64,000 bases of DNA, taken from positions 1-64,000 of IMG/VR virus record IMGVR_UViG_3300034198_015569. One strand, given 5' to 3'. Origin of the DNA: a virus. The first letter of the stretch is position 1; each line of letters opens with the position of its first letter. The notes beneath the pieces are model-generated. The model made no database searches. It was not told the DNA's origin and worked only from the letters and a program-made list of their open reading frames with translations. Positions 39,845 through 48,214 of this stretch are shown one piece after another. The position numbers were made by a program, and so were the translations under genes.

Positions 39845-40243
39845 ATGCTTTCCCTTTACACAATTCTTATTCTTATTTTTGCTCATTGGTATGCCGATTT
39901 TGTTGAACAGACACAAGAAATGGCAACCAATAAAAGCAAGAGTTGGGAGCATCTTAGCTGGCATGTAGTGAGCTATACCGTGAGCCTGTCTCTATTCGGG
40001 TTGGTTCTTGCCGCCGATATGATTGATCGTGGACAGGCAACCCTGTGGGTTCTTGTTCCGTTGCTCGGTTGGCTTTTGCTCAACGGCGCATTGCATTTCA
40101 TTACCGATGCTTGCACCAGTCGTTTGACTGGATATTTTTACAAAAAGGGCGATTACCATAATTTCTTTGTGGTGATTGGATTTGAACAATTTATTCATTA
40201 TACCTGTCTCTTTGTGACATGGTATTATATGATTGGAGTATAA
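39845..40243 (+). CDS. DUF3307-like membrane protein
   Basis: 132 aa with four membrane segments. HWYADFVEQTQEMATNKSK (about residues 14-32) and the final HYTCLFVTWYYM match the DUF3307 pattern (ADFxxQ and paired His). Function unknown. Confidence 0.7.
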   Translation: MLSLYTILILIFAHWYADFVEQTQEMATNKSKSWEHLSWHVVSYTVSLSLFGLVLAADMIDRGQATLWVLVPLLGWLLLNGALHFITDACTSRLTGYFYKKGDYHNFFVVIGFEQFIHYTCLFVTWYYMIGV

Positions 40244-40244
40244 T

Positions 40245-40409
40245 GTGCTTACTGAAGAAGAAATCGAAGATATAATCATTGCCGGCATCGAATATCATGG
40301 TTATTATGAACAAATTGACAATACGATTTCTTGGTTTGAACAAGAGTATACTGGTAAATATGATCCTGAAGTTCTATTGAGAATTGCAGAAAAACATTGT
40401 TATTATTAA
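40245..40409 (+). CDS. Hypothetical protein, 54 aa, GTG start
   Basis: GTG one base after the previous stop, with GGAG 8 bases upstream; acidic helical product beginning VLTEEEIEDIIIAGIEY. Confidence 0.55.
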   Translation: MLTEEEIEDIIIAGIEYHGYYEQIDNTISWFEQEYTGKYDPEVLLRIAEKHCYY

Positions 40410-40420
40410 TTGGAGTGGAC

Positions 40421-40867
40421 ATGACTATTATTCAAAAACTAAACACTGATCTTCTTACCGCCCGCAAAGCTCGTAATTCTGAAAACATTACCATCCTTTC
40501 AACTGTTATTGGTGAGCTTAATGCAAACGCAAAGCTCGTGGATGGTGTAAAGACGGTAACTGATGAGGAGGCAACTGCCCTTCTAAAGAAGCATATCAAG
40601 GGCATTGATGAGGTGTTGAAGTATCAGCCTGATAATACCAAGTCACAACATGAAAAGACAATTCTTTCAATTTATCTTCCTCAAATGATGAGCGAAGATG
40701 ATTTGCGAAATACAATTCATAACTTTATTAAATTTTATGCTGGCGCTGGCGAGCGGGCAGATTCGCTGCCAACTATGGGAATTGTCATGAAGTGGCTCAA
40801 GGACAATCATGCTGGACAATATGATGGCGCCCTTGCATCCAAGATCGTCAAGGAAACCCTGGCGTGA
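40421..40867 (+). CDS. YqeY/GatB C-terminal domain protein
   Basis: 148 aa from ATG at 40421 (GGAG site). Contains ARKARNSENITILSTVIGEL, EEATALLKKHIKG and LPTMGIVMKWLKD (about 121-133), the helical pattern shared by YqeY and the tail of GatB, which in amidotransferases contacts tRNA. Free-standing YqeY has no settled role; a tRNA link would suit this genome. Confidence 0.8.
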   Translation: MTIIQKLNTDLLTARKARNSENITILSTVIGELNANAKLVDGVKTVTDEEATALLKKHIKGIDEVLKYQPDNTKSQHEKTILSIYLPQMMSEDDLRNTIHNFIKFYAGAGERADSLPTMGIVMKWLKDNHAGQYDGALASKIVKETLA

Positions 40868-41202
40868 GTAAATATTTAGGGGAGACGCCTGTAACTGATT
40901 TTACAGGCACTCCATACGAAGGATTTACTCCTACCGATTGGGCTATGTTGTTTATTACAAAATATGGTCAAATTAGTGGTGAACATCATAAAGCATGGGT
41001 ATTAGATCAAGTATCCAGAATCCTCAAAGGAACGCCCGTTGAAGTAACTCTTGCAACTTGGGATACTGGAGAGAAAGAATATCGAATTAATACTGGAACA
41101 CCATCTCAATCTTATTTGGGCTGGGTTTCCTATATGCTTGGTGAATATAATGAAGAAAACGAAGAATATGAATATGAATACGATGAAGGCAATGCTCCAT
41201 GA
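40864..41202 (+). CDS. Conserved phage protein, 112 aa
   Basis: GTG start overlapping the YqeY stop. FTPTDWAMLFITKYGQISGEHHKAWVLDQ spans about residues 21-49 and is a pattern I know from other phages; the C-terminus is an acidic EYEYEYDEG tail. Function unknown. Confidence 0.7.
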   Translation: MSKYLGETPVTDFTGTPYEGFTPTDWAMLFITKYGQISGEHHKAWVLDQVSRILKGTPVEVTLATWDTGEKEYRINTGTPSQSYLGWVSYMLGEYNEENEEYEYEYDEGNAP

Positions 41203-41471
41203 TTAATATTAATTTATATATTGGAAACCCATTTTCCAAACAAGTATATAATGAAATTTTAGAAGAACTTTATTATAAGAACTGGCGTCTGTGCTCACAT
41301 AAAGTGTTTGAAGTACAAATATTTAAATTTAATAAAAAAGATATTTTTGACTTCTCTTTTGAAATTCGCCCAAAGACGGTTGATCATGCTGGTTGGAGTT
41401 TTGAATTAAGACTCTTCGGGTTTGGTCCGTCATTTGCATTCTATGACACCCGACATTCTGATCAGCGATGA
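41199..41471 (+). CDS. Hypothetical protein, 90 aa
   Basis: ATGA-coupled at both ends. Aromatic alpha/beta protein. No domain recognised. Confidence 0.6.
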   Translation: MININLYIGNPFSKQVYNEILEELYYKNWRLCSHKVFEVQIFKFNKKDIFDFSFEIRPKTVDHAGWSFELRLFGFGPSFAFYDTRHSDQR

Positions 41472-42346
41472 AAAAAACTATAAATTACGAATATTTGGAA
41501 GAAAAAGTTCATTATAATATTCCCGCACTTGATACCAAATTGTATAAAGGAATAATTATTGATACTGAAACCGTCGATAAAAACGAAGATTCTGATATAA
41601 TTGAATTGGCAGCACTTTTATTTACATTTGATCTTAATGGTACGGTATATGAAGTAATCGACCAATATCATTCATACAACGATACAGATCAGGAAATATC
41701 TTCTGGTGCGTTTGCTAAACATGGTCTTACAAAAGACGATATTAAGGGACATTCTATAGATATAGAATTACTAAAAGATTGGCGAAAGCAATCTGTAATA
41801 GTAATTGCCCATAATGCTGTATTTGATCGCGGAAAGCTTTTGAGAAAAATACCAGAATTTAGAAAAAGTTATTGGGCATGCACATGTTATGACATTGATT
41901 GGGAAGCGCAAGGCTATACCCATAAAACCTTAGAATATCTTACTCTCAAAAATAGAATTCATTATGAAAATGGACACAGAGCCACAACGGATTGTCATTA
42001 TCTTTTAGAGTTAGTTTCAAGAGAACTTCCTTCGACCGGAATTCCCATACTTCGTCATCTCATGGATGCCGCAAGTAAAGAGGTTTATATTATTGGGATT
42101 AAACTCGATCCATATTCAGAAGACTTAAAGAATTATCTTAAAGATTGGCGATATGATTATCATAAAGAAAATAAAGCTTGGACGAATAGTAAATTGAGCC
42201 AAAAAGAATTTATCGATCAATGTAAAATTATTTCTGAATATGGAAATAAAGATAATATTAGATGGAGTAAAATTTCTAGACGTGATCCCGAATATTTTGA
42301 CTTGACAAAGGAATATACATACAATATGTTGTTCTCTCCAAAATAG
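41468..42346 (+). CDS. DnaQ-like DEDDh 3'-5' exonuclease
   Basis: 292 aa. Exo I IIIDTETVDKNED (about residues 29-41), Exo II VIVIAHNAVFDRGKLL (about 111-126), Exo III with GHRATTDCHYLLEL (His and Asp, about 168-181). The C-terminal 80 residues form an additional helical domain. Ends in TAG; the frame stays open and continues into the next gene, so read-through by a CTA-anticodon tRNA would fuse the two (see findings). Confidence 0.88.
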   Translation: MKKTINYEYLEEKVHYNIPALDTKLYKGIIIDTETVDKNEDSDIIELAALLFTFDLNGTVYEVIDQYHSYNDTDQEISSGAFAKHGLTKDDIKGHSIDIELLKDWRKQSVIVIAHNAVFDRGKLLRKIPEFRKSYWACTCYDIDWEAQGYTHKTLEYLTLKNRIHYENGHRATTDCHYLLELVSRELPSTGIPILRHLMDAASKEVYIIGIKLDPYSEDLKNYLKDWRYDYHKENKAWTNSKLSQKEFIDQCKIISEYGNKDNIRWSKISRRDPEYFDLTKEYTYNMLFSPK

Positions 42347-42355
42347 GAGGAAACT

Positions 42356-42748
42356 GTGTTTCTTTTAGATTATATTATGTACATTTATATAGGTAATGAA
42401 TTTCATTTTGTTGAATATGATTCCGATATTGAAAAAGAATATGACCAGAAGACACTACGTTTTCTTGGTTGTATGGAAGACCTATTCTCAGAATTAACTC
42501 TTCTAGATGCTTATGGCGCAGCAAATGAAGAAAACATTAAGTGGCTCATTTATGATGTTGGAAAGCGTCACATGGGCTCTAATAAGAAGCAACTATTAAA
42601 TGATTACTTTCGAGTAATGTATATGATTTGGGGCGGACGAGAAGAAGGTCCGCGTTGGGATACTTTCATCTGTATGTTTGGTGTTCAGAGATTTATTGAT
42701 GTTATGAAAGCCAGAATCGATGATCCATGGAGAATTGGATATGAGTGA
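42356..42748 (+). CDS. Hypothetical protein, 130 aa, GTG start
   Basis: GTG with GGAGG 5 bases upstream, in the same frame as the exonuclease and separated from it by a single TAG. Acidic protein; the middle (DLFSELTLLDAYGAANEE) is helical. May be independent or a read-through extension. Confidence 0.65.
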   Translation: MFLLDYIMYIYIGNEFHFVEYDSDIEKEYDQKTLRFLGCMEDLFSELTLLDAYGAANEENIKWLIYDVGKRHMGSNKKQLLNDYFRVMYMIWGGREEGPRWDTFICMFGVQRFIDVMKARIDDPWRIGYE

Positions 42749-42968
42749 ATGGTATAAAGTTGATGAAGAATTAGACCCATTATTTCAGGCGAAACGTAAA
42801 GCTATTTGTAACGCAACAGAGAATCTTTTAAGGTTTTATAAATGTGACTTTATTTCGTTTGAAGAATTTACATTCTTAACTAAAGAAAGATTAAAATTCA
42901 TACGAGAACATGATTTCTGCTATAGTGCAGAAAGAGGATATTATTGGAGAGTGAAAAATGAAAATTAA
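42741..42968 (+). CDS. Hypothetical protein, 75 aa
   Basis: ATG at 42741 overlaps the previous stop; it in turn overlaps the macro gene by 11 bases. Helical, aromatic. No domain recognised. Confidence 0.6.
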   Translation: MSEWYKVDEELDPLFQAKRKAICNATENLLRFYKCDFISFEEFTFLTKERLKFIREHDFCYSAERGYYWRVKNEN

Positions 42969-43437
42969 CTATATCAAGGGAAACCTTCTAGAAGCTCCTG
43001 ATTTTCTCATTGGACATGGTTGTAATGCACAGGGCGTTATGGGCTCTGGTGTTGCTAAGTATGTGCGTGAAAAGTGGCCCAATGCCTATGAAATCTATCA
43101 TAATGTATGTATAGAAGAGCCGAATAATTTGGGAGGAAGAGTCATTCCAGTTAACGTTGGTAATGATAAGTATGTTCTAAATATGATTACTCAGAATTTG
43201 TATGGTACAGATAGCCGTAAGGCTAATTATGAATATATCTATTCTGCATTCGAATCTATTAAAGAAGAAGTAAAAGCAGAAGGTTCTCTTGCTATTCCAT
43301 TCATTGGTTGCGGCCTCGCTGGTGGCTCTTGGCATATTATCAAGGCTATCATTGAGAAGGTCTTTGACGATACAGACATTTCTATCAACGTCTATTATGT
43401 GGACGATGTAGAATTTAAAAGAATTATGGAGAGTTGA
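42958..43437 (+). CDS. Macro domain protein (ADP-ribose binding)
   Basis: 159 aa. IKGNLLEAPDFLIGHGCNAQG (positions 5-25), GVMGSGVAKYVREKWP (about 26-41) and IPFIGCGLAGGSW (about 118-130) are the ADP-ribose pocket of Poa1p/ALC1-type macro domains, which hydrolyse ADP-ribose 1''-phosphate or remove ADP-ribose from macromolecules. ADP-ribose 1''-phosphate arises in tRNA splicing/2'-phosphate removal, a possible link to RNA repair. Confidence 0.9.
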   Translation: MKINYIKGNLLEAPDFLIGHGCNAQGVMGSGVAKYVREKWPNAYEIYHNVCIEEPNNLGGRVIPVNVGNDKYVLNMITQNLYGTDSRKANYEYIYSAFESIKEEVKAEGSLAIPFIGCGLAGGSWHIIKAIIEKVFDDTDISINVYYVDDVEFKRIMES

Positions 43438-43440
43438 TTC

Positions 43441-43629
43441 GTGGAAAAGTTTCTTGATTATTTCACAACCATAGGAGTAGCTGGTTTCTTTATCGTTATG
43501 GGCGGGGTTGTCGGAACCCTAATTGGTGCAATTTTAACCTTCTATCCTATTACCTCTGCAATAGTAGTTGGTATTTTTGTTGTTTTTTCATTTATTTGGA
43601 GATTAAAAAAATATGGCAAACTTTTCTAA
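43441..43629 (+). CDS. Small membrane protein, 62 aa, GTG start
   Basis: Two hydrophobic Gly-rich segments (about residues 13-35 and 40-55), basic end. Its end overlaps the next start by 17 bases. Confidence 0.6.
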   Translation: MEKFLDYFTTIGVAGFFIVMGGVVGTLIGAILTFYPITSAIVVGIFVVFSFIWRLKKYGKLF

Positions 43630-44419
43630 TCAGATTTTTGTGAGTTCTGTAGATCAAAATAAACCTAAAACTTTATTTTTTGTACAAGTAAAGAATTCTG
43701 AAGATTTTCGCAAAACCCAAAGCCAACATCCTCATGGTGTAATTTTCGATAATATTCCTACAAAGGGGTTCAAGATTAACGGGGTTGAATCAACTTATTC
43801 TAATAAAAATAAATGGTTTCAAGTTATTGATCCTCGTGGTTTCATTGAACAAGTATCTGCTGATAATCTCGTGGATATCATGAAACATACGGGCGTTGAT
43901 AAAGGCGAGCTTACTGGTGAATATGTATGGGGAAAACAAGGCGGTTGGGCATTTCTTGCACGTCTTGACCATCCTGAACTTGTAAAGTATCTCAATCCTG
44001 TAGCAGACCCTATTGTAAATCCTGGCGATTATGTCAAATCTAATTATGTAGATGGCGTATATTGCGGAACGTTTTATGTCATGGAATATACTGAGAGATT
44101 GCAATATCCTCCCGGTTACTCTTATTGGAACAGTCGCAATAATGGTGTGCAACCAAAACAAATTCCATCTGTAAAAATGAGTAAAGATCGAAGTAAACTT
44201 GTATATAGAGATACAAATAAACATAAGTATTATGACTTCGTAAAATCATTTGGTAAAGATCATGTTGTTGCTTCAACTAATAATAATTTTCCTAAATTTG
44301 AAAATGGTTATGTGATTTACGAATATAGCAATATGAAGTTGTTGTTTGTTACAAAACAGGCTATGCTTAATTTTGATCAAACAAAACTTGCTGATTTGTA
44401 TAAACAACGTCCTAAGTGA
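43613..44419 (+). CDS. Hypothetical protein, 268 aa
   Basis: Soluble, aromatic and Lys-rich; segments YVWGKQGGWAFLARLDHPE and FYVMEYTERLQYPPGY. No family recognised. The last gene before a tRNA pair. Confidence 0.65.
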   Translation: MANFSNQIFVSSVDQNKPKTLFFVQVKNSEDFRKTQSQHPHGVIFDNIPTKGFKINGVESTYSNKNKWFQVIDPRGFIEQVSADNLVDIMKHTGVDKGELTGEYVWGKQGGWAFLARLDHPELVKYLNPVADPIVNPGDYVKSNYVDGVYCGTFYVMEYTERLQYPPGYSYWNSRNNGVQPKQIPSVKMSKDRSKLVYRDTNKHKYYDFVKSFGKDHVVASTNNNFPKFENGYVIYEYSNMKLLFVTKQAMLNFDQTKLADLYKQRPK

Positions 44420-44465
44420 TAATTTTACAACAGTAAAAAAATATTTTCAAAATTGATCTTTTTTC

Positions 44466-44494
44466 TTGACCCCAAGCATAAATAAAATTATACT
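44466..44494 (+). promoter_or_regulatory. Promoter of tRNA pair
   Basis: TTGACC, 17 bases, TATACT; the first tRNA starts 20 bases later. Confidence 0.8.
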
Positions 44495-44513
44495 TGAGGA
44501 ATGAACAAAAGAT

Positions 44514-44589
44514 GGCTGTAGGGGGGTAGTGGAATCCCACCGTCCTCATAAGACGGACCAAGCTGGATCGAAGCCAGCTACAGCCACCA
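44514..44589 (+). tRNA. tRNA with CAT anticodon (Met or Ile2)
   Basis: Acceptor GGCTGTA/TACAGCC, anticodon CCGTC-CTCATAA-GACGG, T arm GCTGG-ATCGAAG-CCAGC, CCA. T loop starts with A instead of T. Confidence 0.85.
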
Positions 44590-44602
44590 AATTCCTTAAT
44601 AT

Positions 44603-44678
44603 TCGCCTTTAGTTTAAATGGTAAAACACTTGATTCTGATTCAGGCAGATGTAGGTTCGAATCCTACAGGGCGATCCA
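44603..44678 (+). tRNA. tRNA-Gln(CTG)
   Basis: Acceptor TCGCCTT/AGGGCGA, D arm GTTT...AAAC, anticodon CTTGA-TTCTGAT-TCAGG, T arm GTAGG-TTCGAAT-CCTAC, CCA. Confidence 0.88.
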
Positions 44679-44765
44679 ATATTATGAACCTGTGAAAATT
44701 ATATTCTAATACTTTTCCAATAAAAATTATTTACATAAAATCTCATTTTAGGGATTGACAATTTT

Positions 44766-45128
44766 ATGATTTACGGTAAAATCATCAGTGCACACGATGC
44801 AATAACCTTTGAATACATTGGAGCAAACGGAAAGAACACTCCAATTCTATATGAAGATATTGATGGCAACCTATTCTATGTATTGAAATACAAATATCTT
44901 ATTAGTGAAGATTCTCCTATAGAAAATACATTAGCACATTTTGAAGTATTCTATGATAGAGCCCTTAATGTCATATTAATAGATAGTAGAGATTTATTAC
45001 ATTCGTTCAAATATGATGAGATATACGTAGTATATGTTGCAGATAATTCACGTATAAAAGATGGCACTATGAGATTTAAAATTTCTCCCATTACAATATT
45101 AGATATACATTCTTTAAAAGATTTATGA
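44766..45128 (+). CDS. Hypothetical protein, 120 aa
   Basis: Beta-rich protein opening MIYGKIISAHDAITFEYIG; a TTGACA lies just upstream but no -10 box fits before the start. Not recognised. Confidence 0.6.
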   Translation: MIYGKIISAHDAITFEYIGANGKNTPILYEDIDGNLFYVLKYKYLISEDSPIENTLAHFEVFYDRALNVILIDSRDLLHSFKYDEIYVVYVADNSRIKDGTMRFKISPITILDIHSLKDL

Positions 45129-45135
45129 GGTGACA

Positions 45136-45915
45136 GTGAGTATTTTTGAAGCAAAACGTTTTCTTACACCAAGATTTAAAACTATTGTGGATGCATTAGC
45201 AGATTATAATAAAGAACATGATGCTACTTATTATTTCTCTGGTACATGTCTTACAAATGCTTATCATGGTTTTAAACAAACAGATATAGATTTTTTTATT
45301 AATCCTAAAGATACATCTAAGTATGCAGATGATATGGGAGCTTATTTAGAAAAATTATTTCAAGATGGGCAAATCGAAAACTATAGTATTTCAGAAGATT
45401 TCTTATATTCTTTGACTTACATTGATATTAATGACGTAAAGTTTAATCTTGTGGTTTCAGGTAATAATCCTTTAGAACAGATTGATTCTCACGATTTACA
45501 ACATACTCAATGGTTTACAAAGAATATTGAAGAAAACTTCTGGTTTGGTGAAGAGGAGAAGCAAGACTTCTTTTTCTACAGCTATCCAACAACTCGAATG
45601 GCAATTGAGAATAAATGGCTCTTGCCTACATTTGAATTTAGAAATTTGATCAATAAGGTAATGGCAAATATTGCTGAAGAAGATGAAATACATAGAGTGT
45701 GCAAAATGCTCCTACGTATTAAGAAATTCAAAGCAAGAGGAATGATTATTCCTGAACAGTCGGATTTTAAAAAGACAGTACGTTCTCTAACAACCAAGCT
45801 TAAAGATAGATATGAATTTGAAAAAGATACTAATATGTCATTTGATGTCGAATCGATGGGATTAGGTATTGCCCCTAAAGATGGTATTTTTGACGAAGAG
45901 GATATTTTAATATGA
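45136..45915 (+). CDS. Nucleotidyltransferase-like protein
   Basis: 259 aa, GTG with GAGG 5 bases upstream. YYFSGTCLTNAYHGFKQTDIDFF lies at about residues 32-54: a G-S/T helix followed by DxD, as in the pol-beta nucleotidyltransferase fold; VKFNLVVSGN could hold the third acid. Substrate unknown. Confidence 0.6.
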   Translation: MSIFEAKRFLTPRFKTIVDALADYNKEHDATYYFSGTCLTNAYHGFKQTDIDFFINPKDTSKYADDMGAYLEKLFQDGQIENYSISEDFLYSLTYIDINDVKFNLVVSGNNPLEQIDSHDLQHTQWFTKNIEENFWFGEEEKQDFFFYSYPTTRMAIENKWLLPTFEFRNLINKVMANIAEEDEIHRVCKMLLRIKKFKARGMIIPEQSDFKKTVRSLTTKLKDRYEFEKDTNMSFDVESMGLGIAPKDGIFDEEDILI

Positions 45916-46406
45916 CTGCATACAAAGCTCCTCAAGATTATCCTATGGGAAATAATGAAGAATACGTATTTCTTGCAGGTTCAATTGAAATGGGTAAAGC
46001 TGTAGAGTGGCAAACTCTTATTGAAAAAGAATTTGAAGGTTCGGGTATTAATACTCTAAACCCAAGACGTGATGATTGGGATAGTTCTTGGGTTCAAGAC
46101 CCAACTCCCGGAACTAAATTTCACGAACAGGTTACTTGGGAGTTGACGGGATTAGAAAATTCAGATATGATTGTTTTCTATTTTGATCCAAAGACACAAA
46201 GTCCGGTCACTCTTTTGGAATTGGGTAAGTGTTTAGAAAATAATGAAGATAAATTAATTTTTGTATGTTGCTCACCCGAATATTTTCGATACGGCAATGT
46301 AAAAATTATGTGTGATCGAGAGTTTGAGCGAAAAAGTTTAATTTTATTTTCTGAAAACTTTGATGATCTGGTTTCAGATATTCGACTGGCATTAGCATTT
46401 ATGTAA
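45912..46406 (+). CDS. Nucleoside 2-deoxyribosyltransferase-like (second copy)
   Basis: 164 aa, ATGA-coupled to the gene before. YVFLAGSIEMGKAVEWQ (about residues 17-33), NPRRDDWD (about 51-58), then ENSDMIVFYFDP and PVTLLELGKC (catalytic Glu in the S/T-x-x-LELG helix). Not closely similar to the copy at 34639, so two separate acquisitions. Confidence 0.85.
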   Translation: MTAYKAPQDYPMGNNEEYVFLAGSIEMGKAVEWQTLIEKEFEGSGINTLNPRRDDWDSSWVQDPTPGTKFHEQVTWELTGLENSDMIVFYFDPKTQSPVTLLELGKCLENNEDKLIFVCCSPEYFRYGNVKIMCDREFERKSLILFSENFDDLVSDIRLALAFM

Positions 46407-46421
46407 AAAATAAATTAGTAG

Positions 46422-46450
46422 TTGACACAAAAATCAACTTAGTGTATAAA
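46422..46450 (+). promoter_or_regulatory. Promoter of tRNA cluster 46.4-47.2 kb
   Basis: TTGACA, 17 bases, TATAAA(TA). Confidence 0.85.
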
Positions 46451-46472
46451 TAGATAATCAAAGAAGCGCTTT

Positions 46473-46548
46473 GCTCTGGTGTACTCAACTGGTAAGAGAG
46501 CAAGCTGTTAACTTGTCATATGTTCGTTCGAATCGAACCATCAGAGCA
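46473..46548 (+). tRNA. tRNA-Asn(GTT), no encoded CCA, inside a 14-bp stem
   Basis: Anticodon arm GCAAG-CTGTTAA-CTTGT, T arm TTCG-TTCGAAT-CGAA. The acceptor continues outward as AGCGCTTTGCTCTG paired with CAGAGCAAAGCGCT and then TTTTTA, so the unprocessed transcript also looks like a terminator. CCA must be added after trimming. Confidence 0.8.
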
Positions 46549-46561
46549 AAGCGCTTTTTAT

Positions 46562-46640
46562 TCCCGATAACCCGAGCTTGGCGCATGGGCTGTGCTGTTA
46601 ACACATGATTAGGCTGGTTCGATCCCAGCATCGGGAGCCA
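46562..46640 (+). tRNA. tRNA-Asn(GTT), second copy
   Basis: Acceptor TCCCGAT/ATCGGGA, anticodon stem TGTG/CACA with loop CTGTTAA, T loop TTCGATC, G73 (as expected for Asn) and CCA. Body unlike the first Asn tRNA. Confidence 0.85.
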
Positions 46641-46658
46641 ATTTTTGGAGATTGACAA

Positions 46659-46808
46659 ATGGATGAAGAAAATCTTATTGTCGGTTTCCTTTTCGGACTA
46701 CTTATAATAACTATTATATTTAGTGCTGAATTAATAACATTATCTAATGAAAAACAACCTTCTATTGTAGATTATATTCGTCAAATAGAAAGTAAACGAA
46801 TTAAATAA
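46659..46808 (+). CDS. Small membrane protein, 49 aa
   Basis: GGAG upstream; one membrane helix (about residues 6-27), charged ends. Lies between two tRNA genes. Confidence 0.6.
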   Translation: MDEENLIVGFLFGLLIITIIFSAELITLSNEKQPSIVDYIRQIESKRIK

Positions 46809-46810
46809 AT

Positions 46811-46884
46811 GCGGGTATGGTATATAGATTGTGCCTTAGCCTTCCAAGCTAATGAAAAGGGTTTGAGTCCCTTTATCCGCTCCA
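46811..46884 (+). tRNA. tRNA-Gly(TCC)
   Basis: Acceptor GCGGGTA/TATCCGC, anticodon TTAGC-CTTCCAA-GCTAA, T loop TTTGAGT, TCCA end. Confidence 0.88.
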
Positions 46885-46928
46885 ATACTAGTTTGTAGGT
46901 ATTCTGTGTTTACTTGAAACCTTCGAAT

Positions 46929-47006
46929 GCTCCTGGCGAATGGCTGGTGCCTGTTCGCTAGACTGAAAATCTAGAGGTAGTAGTTCGATTCTACTCGGGA
47001 GCACCA
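46929..47006 (+). tRNA. tRNA-Phe(GAA)
   Basis: Acceptor GCTCCTG/CGGGAGC, anticodon CTAGA-CTGAAAA-TCTAG, T arm TAGTA-GTTCGAT-TCTAC region, CCA. D region long. Confidence 0.82.
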
Positions 47007-47076
47007 TTTAAGTTGAGGAATCTGGACGCTCCCTTATCCTACTTTAAAATGGATAAAAAACCAGAAAGAATTTAGT

Positions 47077-47146
47077 TTGGGGGTTACATGTAGTGAGAGA
47101 GAAAGGTATCTTTCTTTTGTAGGTGAAAGCCCTACCCCTTAAGCCT
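47077..47146 (+). ncRNA. tRNA-like fragment
   Basis: A T-arm-like GTAGG-TGAAAGC-CCTAC followed by CCCCTTA that partly pairs with TTGGGGG upstream; in the middle a strong GAAAG-GTAT-CTTTC hairpin replaces an anticodon arm. Same T stem as the tRNA-like domain at 30375. Degenerate tRNA or separate small RNA. Confidence 0.4.
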
Positions 47147-47151
47147 TCAAT

Positions 47152-47226
47152 GCTCCTGTCGTCTACTGGCTAAGGCATTCAGTTGATACCTGAAAAAAGG
47201 ATGATCGAAACATCCCTGGAGCACCA
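47152..47226 (+). tRNA. tRNA-Ile(GAT)
   Basis: Acceptor GCTCCTG/CTGGAGC (one T-T), anticodon TTCAG-TTGATAC-CTGAA, T arm GGATG-ATCGAAA-CATCC, CCA. Confidence 0.82.
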
Positions 47227-47251
47227 TATTTTATACAATAGATGAGGTTTG

Positions 47252-47527
47252 ATGTACAATCTTTCAATTCCTGTTCCTGCGCCAGATTGTTCAAGTTTTA
47301 CTCCAATTTCATATGAATTTTTACATCCTTACAAAGCTATTTTGACTGACAAGGATGGAAATAAAGTTTTGACTGGTTATGGTATTGGTGAACTTATCCA
47401 TATTATGGAACCAAGCGTTCAACTTCTCGTTTGCGCATACGATTACTATAAAGAACTTCCTTTAGAAGGTGGTTATAAGTTGGAAGTGAATGATGATCTT
47501 CATCTTAAGAAAGTGTGGGTGCGATGA
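47252..47527 (+). CDS. Hypothetical protein, 91 aa
   Basis: ATG with GAGG upstream, right after the tRNA. Begins MYNLSIPVPAPDCSSFTP. Not recognised. Confidence 0.6.
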   Translation: MYNLSIPVPAPDCSSFTPISYEFLHPYKAILTDKDGNKVLTGYGIGELIHIMEPSVQLLVCAYDYYKELPLEGGYKLEVNDDLHLKKVWVR

Positions 47528-47796
47528 TCGATGACAAAGGAGTTTTGGGTTTCAATTGCCATTTAAGTAAAAAGACTTGGAATGGAGTTGATTATTTTGT
47601 TCGTATCTATGCATGTCGTGGAATTGGAACAAAATATGACGAATTTTATAAGTGGTTAAACACTGTAAAGCATGTGACAACTTCATGTGATTGGCCCTGG
47701 CATTATTTTTATTTTGAAGATATGCGTGAAGAACAAATATTCTTGAGTAAATATGCTTCTAAATTTATTTATTTTGATGCACGGGAAGATGAATAA
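47524..47796 (+). CDS. Hypothetical protein, 90 aa
   Basis: ATGA overlap with the gene before and TAATG with the next. Trp/Tyr-rich. Not recognised. Confidence 0.6.
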   Translation: MIDDKGVLGFNCHLSKKTWNGVDYFVRIYACRGIGTKYDEFYKWLNTVKHVTTSCDWPWHYFYFEDMREEQIFLSKYASKFIYFDAREDE

Positions 47797-47993
47797 TGGC
47801 TAAACTATCTGATTCTGATATTAGTGTATTAAAATTAATCCTTCGTTCTCCTAATCATGGGGCAGGATGGCGCCATGTGTCTGAACAGCTTTGGTTTATT
47901 ATTGAAGAATTTGAACGAAAAGAATTGCTTGAAATTAAGCCTTTAATGGTTCGATTTAGTGAACGTGGATTGGTCGTGATAGATTACATATGA
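47796..47993 (+). CDS. Small winged-helix-like protein, 65 aa
   Basis: LSDSDISVLKLILRSPNHG then VSEQLWFIIEEFERKELLEI and RFSERGLVVI: helix-turn-helix followed by a possible beta wing. Could be a small transcription factor; weak evidence. Confidence 0.5.
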   Translation: MAKLSDSDISVLKLILRSPNHGAGWRHVSEQLWFIIEEFERKELLEIKPLMVRFSERGLVVIDYI

Positions 47994-48214
47994 AGACATG
48001 GTATTTTGCTAAGTGTAATAAATGTATGGAAGTTAAATATTTCTTTATAAATGATCCAATTTATACTCACGTTATGTTTGGTGATCAAGACAAATCTACT
48101 GAAATTAAACAATGGTTTATTAAACATTATGGTTGTGAATTAACTCTTGGATGGCGAGATGATCATTTAGATGAGCTTTGGGATGAAGGTTACGAGAATA
48201 AAGATTTATATTAA
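47990..48214 (+). CDS. Hypothetical protein, 74 aa
   Basis: ATGA-coupled to the previous gene. Begins MKTWYFAKCNKCMEVKYFF (CxxC), possibly one metal site with the later Cys; acidic end. Confidence 0.6.
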   Translation: MKTWYFAKCNKCMEVKYFFINDPIYTHVMFGDQDKSTEIKQWFIKHYGCELTLGWRDDHLDELWDEGYENKDLY

